Assembly (NCBI GenBank): GCA_964476155.1
Contig: CAYYYS010000067.1
Coordinates: 1 to 8,363, forward strand
Direction of reading: 5' to 3'
Source: JAHIYU01 sp964476155
Lineage (GTDB): Bacteria > Krumholzibacteriota > Krumholzibacteriia > LZORAL124-64-63
DNA: 8,363 bases
This document shows positions 1 through 5,808 of the stretch, in pieces; position 1 is the stretch's first letter, and each line of letters begins with the position of its first letter. Made by a program: the position numbers and the translations under genes. The notes under the pieces were generated by a model, which saw nothing but the letters and a program-made list of their open reading frames with translations, was not told where the DNA came from and searched no databases.

Positions 1-426
1 GATCTGCTCGCGGCGTTCCTGTACGCGCAGCTCGAGAATATGGAGACCATCAACCGGCGCCGGGCTGCCATCTACGACTACTACCTCGAGGCTCTCAAGC
101 CCCTGGAAGACGCAGGACGACTCAAGTTACCGACCGGCCATCCGGACTGCGTGGGCAACAACCACCTGTTCTATGTGATTCTAGAGGACGAGACGACGCG
201 CAACGCCCTCATGGACCATCTCAAGTCCCACGGCATACTCTCCGTGTTCCACTATCTGCCGCTGCACCTGTCGCCGGTCGGGCGCAAGATGGGCTATGAA
301 CCGGGGAGCCTGCCCGTGACGGAGTCCGTCGCCGGTCGACTGCTGAGGTTGCCTTTCTACTTCTCGCTCACACGAGAGGAGCAGGAGGAAGTGGTGAAGC
401 AAATCGGGGAATTCCTGGGGATCTGA
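1..426 (+). CDS. wecE: dTDP-4-amino-4,6-dideoxygalactose transaminase (WecE/RffA type), C-terminal part
   Basis: This is the last 141 codons of a DegT/DnrJ/EryC1/StrS-family, PLP-dependent aminotransferase. The reading frame is open from base 1 and ends at TGA 424-426, so the gene starts outside the window. Family members make 4-amino-4,6-dideoxyhexose from dTDP-4-keto-6-deoxyglucose, with glutamate as amino donor. The match to WecE rests on the opening LLAAFLYAQLE, the NNHLFYVILEDE strand, the VFHYLPLH segment and the LLRLPFYFSLT segment near the end, all in the order known from E. coli WecE. The catalytic lysine and the PLP-binding half lie upstream and cannot be checked. The gene runs towards the minus-strand glycosyltransferase that ends 21 bases later, and no terminator is visible between them. 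Other sugar aminotransferases of the same fold are possible, but this C-terminus looks WecE-like. The substrate is inferred from the family. Confidence 0.88.
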   Translation, partial: DLLAAFLYAQLENMETINRRRAAIYDYYLEALKPLEDAGRLKLPTGHPDCVGNNHLFYVILEDETTRNALMDHLKSHGILSVFHYLPLHLSPVGRKMGYEPGSLPVTESVAGRLLRLPFYFSLTREEQEEVVKQIGEFLGI

Positions 427-447
427 TTGCTGTTCGGATAGGCCGGA

Positions 448-1974
448 TTACCAGTCGATCCTATGGATCTCGACGGTTCCGTATACAGGGTCCTCCACCT
501 TCGCTACGAATACGCCCTTTTCCGCCGCGAGTCCTTCGACCCGTTCGCGAACGTCCTGGAGTGCGGTTCCCTTGCGCTCCCGGCCTGTAACGCCTCCCCT
601 CGTCTTCCAGATATCGCCGTCGTACATGATCACGTACTCGGGCCGGAAGGTCTCAAGATCCGTGGCATAGGTATACTGCGTGCGGTACGGGTGTTCGTGC
701 AGGCCGGTCCAGAAGGTCATTGAGCCCCAAACGCGCGCGCCGACGGGAAGATGTTCGTCGAGACGTGCCGTGAAACCAGCATAATCGTTATGCCGGTTCT
801 TCCAGACCACCCAGGCGTCACCCGCGAACTGGTTGCCCAGGTATCCCAGGCACAACAGGACGCCTACAACAGCGGGTAATCCCGCACCCCGGATCCGGTT
901 GGGGATTTCGCGCCACGACCGATTCGTCGCTCCAGTGAGATTGCATAGGAACACGGCGACCAGAATGGAAGCCATGGGCATGAGAACGGTGAAGTATCGC
1001 GCGGTCTTGTTCACGATGAGGAAGGGGAACAGGACCAGGTGCACCAGCACTGCGAGCGCGAGCAGGCGTAAGGCCCTGTTTCCGCGGAACAGGGCCCACA
1101 GGATCGCGGTCGCCTCGAGCAGAACGATCAATGCCCGTTTAGGGAAAAAGACGTACTGGGTGTATCGCGCCGACTCGGCCTGGATGGTCCGCAGCAGAAC
1201 ATTGCCCTCGGCCAGCGGTTGAGCACGATTGCCGATCTGAAGCAGGAAGTGTTCGAATCCGTTTCCGGCGTCCTCCAGAAAGACATAGATCGCATAGGGC
1301 AGAAAGCCTATCACCAGATACGCCGCGAACAACCAGAATATCGACTTCAGTACGACACCCGGCCCCTGGTGGACCAGGAGGATCACGAACAGGGATGTGG
1401 CGCCCAGAGCAGTATTGGGATGAACATGGAGGCCGATGCCGATCAACAGGCCAGACAGGGCTATGAAGCCGTGCCGCTCCTCTTCCAATCCACACAGGAG
1501 AAAATACAGGCCCGCGAGGGTGATAGCTGCGACCGCCGCCTCAGGCCTGACCGTAGCCGCAGACACGAAGGCGACGTTGTTGAGCATGAGCATGACCGCA
1601 GCGAGCAGACCGACGACATCTCCGAAGTAGCGTCGCGTCAGAAGGAAGGTCAACAGTACCGCTACCAGGCCGGCCGCCACCGATACAACACGTCCCGCGT
1701 AGATCCCGAAGCCGATGATCTTGAAGGCGCCGGCCAGAAGGGCGTAGTAGGTCATCTGCGGATCGAGGAGATGCTCCTCGCGAGCCAGTGAGCCGCTGAG
1801 CACAGGATTGTCGATCCGGCCCTCGAAGGCGAGACGCGACCCGGGAATCGCTTCCCACGACTCATCGACCCACACCTTCGGCCCCGTGTCGATCCAGACG
1901 AACATCAGGATGCCGTAGACGACAAGCAACAAAAGGAACAACTTGTTCAATGATTGTCCGTTCGATGCGTTCAT
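448..1974 (-). CDS. Glycosyltransferase family 39 (ArnT/PMT-like) integral membrane protein
   Basis: This 508-residue protein has many hydrophobic segments: one at residues 11-28 and about ten more up to about 380. A soluble, presumably periplasmic domain follows (about 385-508). The fold and motifs fit GT-C glycosyltransferases of the GT39/ArnT type, which take a sugar from a polyprenyl-phosphate carrier and transfer it outside the cytoplasm. The first loop holds VDESWE (D37, E38), the acidic pair where such enzymes have their catalytic aspartate. RPEA at 143-146, HVHPNT at 183-188 and KTARYFTVLMP at 323-333 are further family-like loop motifs. The ATG at 1974 is preceded by GAGAGGG seven bases upstream, which supports this start. 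It is the last gene of the minus-strand run, 33 bases after the EamA-like gene. Donor and acceptor are unknown. The neighbours suggest an undecaprenyl-phosphate-linked amino sugar, and lipid A, another glycan or protein are all possible acceptors. Confidence 0.82.
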   Translation of the reverse strand: MNASNGQSLNKLFLLLLVVYGILMFVWIDTGPKVWVDESWEAIPGSRLAFEGRIDNPVLSGSLAREEHLLDPQMTYYALLAGAFKIIGFGIYAGRVVSVAAGLVAVLLTFLLTRRYFGDVVGLLAAVMLMLNNVAFVSAATVRPEAAVAAITLAGLYFLLCGLEEERHGFIALSGLLIGIGLHVHPNTALGATSLFVILLVHQGPGVVLKSIFWLFAAYLVIGFLPYAIYVFLEDAGNGFEHFLLQIGNRAQPLAEGNVLLRTIQAESARYTQYVFFPKRALIVLLEATAILWALFRGNRALRLLALAVLVHLVLFPFLIVNKTARYFTVLMPMASILVAVFLCNLTGATNRSWREIPNRIRGAGLPAVVGVLLCLGYLGNQFAGDAWVVWKNRHNDYAGFTARLDEHLPVGARVWGSMTFWTGLHEHPYRTQYTYATDLETFRPEYVIMYDGDIWKTRGGVTGRERKGTALQDVRERVEGLAAEKGVFVAKVEDPVYGTVEIHRIDW

Positions 1975-2007
1975 TCGGATCCCTCTCCAGCAGTTGCGTG
2001 AAAACCG

Positions 2008-2343
2008 TCACCGGCTGCCGATGAATAATCCCATAAGGACAATGCCCAGGCCGAGCCACTGATTCCACTTGACCGGCTCGTCGAACACCCAGACCGACAA
2101 CAGCGCCACGAGCAGAAAGGACACGCTCATAAAGGGATAGGCGTAGCTGAGGTTGAAATGGCGTAGCGCCTTGATCCATGAAAGAGCCGCAATCACGGCC
2201 GATGCGAGACCTGCTACGATGAATGGATTCATGATGTAATCCATGATTGCTGGGCTGCTCTGGGCCTGCTTCACGCCGTGTTTGACCAGCACCTGGCCGA
2301 GTACGGTGAACACGATGCAGCCTAATATGAAGATGCCGTTCAT
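2008..2343 (-). CDS. Small EamA/SMR-family membrane protein, ArnE-like flippase subunit
   Basis: This 111-residue protein is almost all membrane, with four predicted helices at about 2-22, 40-59, 66-87 and 93-110. That size and layout fit the small multidrug resistance/EamA half-transporters, which work as dimers. GQVLVKHG at 16-23 in helix 1, LSYAYPFMSVSF at 65-76 entering helix 3, and DEPVKWNQWLGLGIVLMG at 88-105 resemble ArnE/ArnF, the heterodimer proposed to flip undecaprenyl-phosphate-Ara4N. Only one subunit is seen here, so it may be a homodimer or its partner may be elsewhere. The start ATG overlaps the stop of the acetyltransferase gene in an ATGA, which indicates translational coupling. 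The position between a polyprenyl-phosphate glycosyltransferase and a GT39 enzyme favours lipid-linked sugar export over drug efflux. Family assignment is firm; the substrate is inferred. Confidence 0.8.
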   Translation of the reverse strand: MNGIFILGCIVFTVLGQVLVKHGVKQAQSSPAIMDYIMNPFIVAGLASAVIAALSWIKALRHFNLSYAYPFMSVSFLLVALLSVWVFDEPVKWNQWLGLGIVLMGLFIGSR

Positions 2344-3359
2344 GGGTGTCGCCTCGCTTGCGCTCGGGAATCGTCGAGATCAATATGAGCGTATCGACAA
2401 AGGATACCGGCCTCGTCGGTGACCAGTACCACGACACGAGTGGCTTCTCCGTCCCGGCTGGTCACGGGAATCCGGACTCTCGCGTCGTAGCGTCCATCGC
2501 TCCGAACGGACGTATAGGATTTCATCCGTATGCTCGTCACGACGGCGTCTCCTGGCAGGAAGCCTTCGAGCACCATCTCGATCGCGGTGTCCCCATCAAA
2601 CGCAACCACGCGTTCCTCCGCAGCTCCCGCGGTCATCAGGCTGTTGACGTGGATCGTGAAAAAGGACTCGGTGGGTACGAAGCCCTCGCGTGTCCAGACC
2701 TTCTGCACGATGTAATTGTGTCCCTGTGTCGACACCTTGATGGACGTACAGCCGCGTTCCGCGAAGAAACGTTGGACGTGGCGGACCATGTCGCCGTACA
2801 CGCCGCCGCCCGCCTGGCTGGGGAGTACCCCGTTTAGGATGATCTCGGCCTCATCGTCCACCTGAGCACAAGTAATAAACCCGATGCTGGCACCATCCCG
2901 CACGACAAGCCAAGCGAAACGGTTGATCTTCTCGTCCGTCGCATAGGCTCGGGCCCATTCCTGGTAGCTGGTCGTGAGATCACGGCTGAACAGCGGGTTC
3001 GCCGTGTAATGATTCGTGTAGCCGGAAAAAATCTCGGCCACGAGGTCGTCCATCGTATCGTAGTGATCGGGCGTAAATGCGACGTAGCCCAGCTCTGGAT
3101 TGCGCGGTAAATGAGGGGCGTGCCTTCCCAGATCGCACGCATAATAGACTAGTGAATCGGCCAACTGCCAGGGATATCCGAGTGTGTCCAGATACTTCAG
3201 CTGATCCTGGTTCTCGCACGGTAGCCTGAAGATGGCTACGTCCATGCGCGAGGCCGCAATCTCGTTGGAGAGATCACCGGAAATGGCGTCGAGCACACCG
3301 CGGTGGATCTTCAGGCCGAACCTGTCGCTTTCGTGAGGTGCGTAGGGCAACTGGGCCAT
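2340..3359 (-). CDS. GNAT-family N-acetyltransferase, WecD-like, with C-terminal extension
   Basis: This is a 339-residue cytoplasmic protein. Residues about 9-240 look like WecD (dTDP-fucosamine acetyltransferase). ESDRFGLKIHRG at 10-21 matches the family's opening block. HYTANPLFSRD at 117-127 with YQEWARAY at 132-139 matches the middle segment. FAWLVVRDGASIGFITCA (148-165) is the GNAT core strand pair. QAGGGVYG at 182-189 sits where the acetyl-CoA pyrophosphate loop should be, although it is a loose match to Q/R-x-x-G-x-G/A. VSTQGHNYIVQKVWTREGF (209-227) is the usual ending. Residues about 242-339 go beyond the normal WecD length and look beta-rich; I do not recognise them. With WecE nearby, acetylation of a dTDP-4-amino-4,6-dideoxyhexose is the likely reaction. 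The ATG at 3359 has only a weak upstream GAGAG. The gene begins 45 bases after the GT2 stop and overlaps the next gene by four bases. Confidence 0.78.
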   Translation of the reverse strand: MAQLPYAPHESDRFGLKIHRGVLDAISGDLSNEIAASRMDVAIFRLPCENQDQLKYLDTLGYPWQLADSLVYYACDLGRHAPHLPRNPELGYVAFTPDHYDTMDDLVAEIFSGYTNHYTANPLFSRDLTTSYQEWARAYATDEKINRFAWLVVRDGASIGFITCAQVDDEAEIILNGVLPSQAGGGVYGDMVRHVQRFFAERGCTSIKVSTQGHNYIVQKVWTREGFVPTESFFTIHVNSLMTAGAAEERVVAFDGDTAIEMVLEGFLPGDAVVTSIRMKSYTSVRSDGRYDARVRIPVTSRDGEATRVVVLVTDEAGILCRYAHIDLDDSRAQARRHP

Positions 3360-3404
3360 GGAGGATATCTCTCATGAGGGAAACGGGTGGCGAGTGGGAG
3401 CACT

Positions 3405-4361
3405 TCACCGACGATGCCGGGAAGGGATGATATCACGAACAACGTATTGCGGACAATTGCTCACGTTGATGTGGATACGGCCAATGTACTCGCCCAGAAC
3501 GCCGACTGTCAGCAGTTGCACTCCGGATAGGAAGGCGACAGTCACGATGGTCGATGTGTAACCGGAGATCGGTATGTCCATAAATAGCTTCTTGAACAGT
3601 ATGTAGAAGCCGAAAAGGAAGCCGAACATGGAAAAAAGGATGCCGATGATCGAGGCCACCTGCAAGGGGCCTATCGAGAAATTGGTCGCCATGTTTAGCG
3701 CCAGGACGACGAGCTTGCGTGTAGAGTAACCGCTGCGTCCGGTGGCCCGGACATGGTGCTCCACGGTGGTGTTCCCGATGCGAGCCGTGTTCCAGGAAAT
3801 CAGCCCGTCAAGAAAGGTGAAACTTCGTCCATATGCGAGGAGCCGCTTGGCGACCGCCTGGTTCATGATCCTGAAGGATGTGAGGCGGCCCTTGGTGTTG
3901 AAGGTCTTCCGGTACATCCACTGGACAAGTTCCGAGCCGAAATTCCGGAACCAGGAGTGCTTCTTGTCCTCAGGTACGCCGTAAACGACATCGTATCCTT
4001 TCCGGACCATGTCCAGAAGCTTGGGAATTTCCTCGGGGGGATTCTGAAGATCGTCGTCCAGGGTAACGACGTACTGCCCGCAAGCGTGTGCTATGCCACA
4101 CATGATGGCGTTGTGCTGACCGAAATTGCGGGTCAAGTTAATGCCAGTGATCCGGTCCTCCGCCGCCGCCAGTCGTTTGACATGATCCCACGATCCGTCC
4201 GGGCTGCCGTCATTGACATAGATAATCTCCCACTCGTCATCGGTGAGTGGATCAAGCACGGCTCTCAATCGGCTCGTCAGCTCATCGAGCGTGGCTGTGC
4301 TGTTGTACACAGGCACTACGACGGAGATCAGGGGGCAGTTCATGTTCGACATCTCGGTCAT
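3405..4361 (-). CDS. Family 2 glycosyltransferase, ArnC/GtrB-like polyprenyl-phosphate sugar transferase
   Basis: This 318-residue protein has a cytoplasmic GT-A domain (about 10-215) followed by two membrane helices (about 229-255 and 268-290). Enzymes of this layout (ArnC, GtrB, DPM1-like) move a sugar from a nucleotide onto undecaprenyl phosphate at the inner face of the membrane. Visible motifs are ISVVVPVYN at 12-20, the nucleotide-binding VNDGSPDGSW at 49-58, the metal-binding DDDLQNPPE at 102-110, the RSGYSTRKL segment at 209-217 just before helix 1, and EYIGRIH at 291-297 after helix 2. Three in-frame ATGs (codons 1, 4 and 7) are possible starts. The first is preferred because GGGAAG lies three bases upstream, whereas the others have no such site. 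It is the first gene of the minus-strand sugar operon. The nucleotide sugar is not readable from sequence; the WecE/WecD-like neighbours point to a dTDP-amino-deoxyhexose. Confidence 0.87.
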   Translation of the reverse strand: MTEMSNMNCPLISVVVPVYNSTATLDELTSRLRAVLDPLTDDEWEIIYVNDGSPDGSWDHVKRLAAAEDRITGINLTRNFGQHNAIMCGIAHACGQYVVTLDDDLQNPPEEIPKLLDMVRKGYDVVYGVPEDKKHSWFRNFGSELVQWMYRKTFNTKGRLTSFRIMNQAVAKRLLAYGRSFTFLDGLISWNTARIGNTTVEHHVRATGRSGYSTRKLVVLALNMATNFSIGPLQVASIIGILFSMFGFLFGFYILFKKLFMDIPISGYTSTIVTVAFLSGVQLLTVGVLGEYIGRIHINVSNCPQYVVRDIIPSRHRR

Positions 4362-4405
4362 GGTCTTCCCGGGAATAAACCGGTCGTGTCTAATCCAAGA
4401 CAGAA

Positions 4406-4425
4406 CGGTGGATAATCTACCACCG
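4406..4425. repeat. Inverted repeat in the leader of the GT2 operon
   Basis: CGGTGG and CCACCG form a perfect six-base inverted repeat around the AT-rich eight-base centre ATAATCTA. It lies 45-64 bases upstream of the GT2 start codon, after the terminator of the preceding gene. It could be an operator, a small leader hairpin or chance. The centre contains a -10-like element on the minus strand (GATTAT), but I could not find a matching -35 box. Confidence 0.4.
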
Positions 4426-4452
4426 CGTATCCCTGGTGGCGAGTGGAAAACA

Positions 4453-4496
4453 GCCGCAAAAGCCGCCGCCGGTCCCCAATCGGGCTACCGGCGGCG
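4453..4496 (-). terminator. Rho-independent terminator of the secreted-protein gene
   Basis: A perfect ten-base-pair GC-rich stem (4464-4473 with 4487-4496; arms CGCCGCCGGT and ACCGGCGGCG) encloses a 13-base loop. Read on the minus strand, the stem is followed after two bases by TTTT and, ten bases later, a second TTTT. This is the right order for a factor-independent terminator acting on transcripts from the gene at 4597-5619, about 100 bases past its stop codon. It would separate that gene from the GT2-led operon. Confidence 0.75.
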
Positions 4497-4596
4497 TATC
4501 AGCAAGACGTATACCATCTTCGGTAATCGGATCGACTCCCGCCATCCAGCTTTGCTGTGGCCGCGCGGGATTAGCCTGTCCGAGGCCGTCGCCCCC

Positions 4597-5619
4597 CTAC
4601 CGAGACCGATACAACGACTTCACGTCCCCCCAATCGCGGCGCTCGGTCACGATGGGATATTCCGCACCGAAATTGGTGATGCCGTAGTACTCCTGGATGG
4701 TGTCGATGTCGTTCGACGTGTTGTCGGAACCGGGATAGCGGCCGGCGGTGGCCACGCCCGCGCCGAGGGCGTCGTCGGATTCGGCCGCACCGCAGAGATC
4801 CTCGACGCCGGTGACGCAATCGACGTTGCCGGCGCAGTGGTCCGCGTCGTAGGGATAGTCGCCCAGCTCTTCCCAGACCAGGACTTGGCCGCAGCCGGGA
4901 CCGGTGTCGTAGGTGTCGAAGCCGTCGTCCTCGTAGGTGGTGTACAGGGTGAAATTCACCTGGATGCTCATGGGCGGACCGGCCAGGCCCACGTCGGCGA
5001 ACGCCACGGCGAACTCGTAGTACATGCCGCCCTGGTCACAGGCGACCCAGCCCGAATCGGCCGCGTCCACGCCGTTGGTGAACTGCTTGATCTGGCCGCC
5101 AGCCGCGTCGGTGAGCGCCGCGTAGCCGCCGGTGCTGACGGGCGCTTCGACGGCGATGAAGAACTCGGGATCCCAGCCGCAGAAGTCCACGCGCTTGGCC
5201 CAGGGCGCGTTCAATGTGGTCGCGCCGGTGACGTTGTCGGTGTCGATGGCGACGAAGAGGTCGCCACGTTCCCACAGCTCGTTGGGTCCCTGCACGCCGA
5301 CATAGAAGTGAGTCGAGTCCCAGGCGAGCCACAGGTGACGGATGTCCATGCACTGACCGCCGACCAGCGGATAGTCGATGTAGGGATCGGCGTCGATGAA
5401 GTAGTGAAAGGCCGCACTCTCGTCGAAGTGGTCCGACGTAGTCCCGCTGCCGCCGTAGGGGCTGGAGTGGGTCGCTTCGGTCACGTAGCCCCCGCCCGGG
5501 AAGATATTGACGCCGTCCATGAGTTCCAGGTGATAACCGGGCAGGACCAGCGGTCCCGGAGCCCAGGCCGACAGGGCGATGCCGAGCAGAATGACCAGGA
5601 TGAGTGGGGTGCGACGCAT
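4597..5619 (-). CDS. Secreted protein with probable DOMON/CBM9-like domain
   Basis: This 340-residue protein is of unknown function. It opens with a clear signal peptide: MRR, a hydrophobic core (about 5-17) and likely cleavage after SAWA (about residue 20). The ATG at 5619 was chosen over an in-frame ATG at 5655. It has AAGGAGG seven bases upstream, and it puts the signal peptide at the N-terminus. Residues about 92-230 alternate beta strands and acidic loops: HLWLAWDSTHFYVGVQG (95-111), GDLFVAIDTDNVTG (119-132), EFFIAVEAP (152-160) and YEFAVAFADVGL (201-212). This resembles the beta-sandwich of CBM9-like, DOMON and glucodextranase C-terminal domains, which often bind sugars or haem outside the cell. 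The mature part has seven cysteines (90, 147, 194, 243, 262, 268, 276), suggesting disulfides, and it is rich in Asp, Gly and Tyr. No lipobox or membrane anchor is seen. It lies downstream of nuoN on the same strand, but with its own strong ribosome site and terminator. Confidence 0.75.
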   Translation of the reverse strand: MRRTPLILVILLGIALSAWAPGPLVLPGYHLELMDGVNIFPGGGYVTEATHSSPYGGSGTTSDHFDESAAFHYFIDADPYIDYPLVGGQCMDIRHLWLAWDSTHFYVGVQGPNELWERGDLFVAIDTDNVTGATTLNAPWAKRVDFCGWDPEFFIAVEAPVSTGGYAALTDAAGGQIKQFTNGVDAADSGWVACDQGGMYYEFAVAFADVGLAGPPMSIQVNFTLYTTYEDDGFDTYDTGPGCGQVLVWEELGDYPYDADHCAGNVDCVTGVEDLCGAAESDDALGAGVATAGRYPGSDNTSNDIDTIQEYYGITNFGAEYPIVTERRDWGDVKSLYRSR

Positions 5620-5626
5620 GATGTCT

Positions 5627-5633
5627 CCTCCTT
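5627..5633 (-). promoter_or_regulatory. Strong ribosome binding site fixing the secreted-protein start
   Basis: On the minus strand AAGGAGG lies seven bases before the ATG at 5619. It is a full Shine-Dalgarno match and the strongest seen in this window. It decides the start in favour of 5619 over the longer frame that opens at 5655, and suggests the secreted protein is translated well. Confidence 0.8.
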
Positions 5634-5808
5634 GTTGATGGAGGTCACAACTCATGACGTCAATATTTATGTTGTTTGTGCACTTCTACTCGTTTTGACG
5701 AACGCAAGCAATGGCCTCGGCGGTCCCGATAGCCCCGAAAAAACCAGCTGCCGAGCCCCGAGGGGTTGACAACCGGTTAAAAAAATCGGTATGGATCGGA
5801 GACGCCGA
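5634..5808. other. Spacer between nuoN and the secreted-protein gene
   Basis: No gene is supported here. The stretch holds an AT-rich patch (about 5661-5700), unlike the GC-rich flanks, where the promoter of the secreted-protein gene would be expected. I could not identify a convincing -35/-10 pair on the minus strand. It also holds a perfect palindrome TGACGTCA (5655-5662), a seven-base T run on the minus strand (5779-5785) and a six-base one (5739-5744 region). The T runs follow only weak four-base stems after the nuoN stop, so termination of the nuo operon here is possible but not shown. Confidence 0.4.

Noticed and set aside
1219..1791. Plus-strand open frame of 190 codons inside the GT39 gene
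   Set aside because: The translation is highly charged and Gln/Arg/Asp-rich with no domain, and it is antisense to a well-supported membrane protein.
1862..2437. Minus-strand open frame of 191 codons across the EamA gene
   Set aside because: It overlaps three recognised genes in another frame and its translation is Arg-rich without any family likeness.
1..4361. Defence system, mobile element or CRISPR array
   Set aside because: No transposase, integrase, nuclease, toxin-antitoxin pair, regularly spaced repeats or target-site duplications were seen.
5655..5662. TGACGTCA palindrome as a regulator site
   Set aside because: It is only eight bases and is not repeated nearby; it could be chance.
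4243..5769. Long plus-strand open frame of 508 codons
   Set aside because: It lies antisense to the secreted-protein gene and the GT2 gene start, both of which have clear signatures. Its translation is Val/Gly/Ala/Asp repeats typical of a GC-rich shadow frame.
5766..5795. Plus-strand promoter with a perfect TTGACA
   Set aside because: At 16-18 base spacing the best -10 is TATGGA (three of six), and no plus-strand gene follows; it would only read antisense into nuoN.
5779..5808. Terminator for the nuo operon
   Set aside because: A seven-base T run is present on the minus strand, but the only stems before it are four base pairs, too weak to call.
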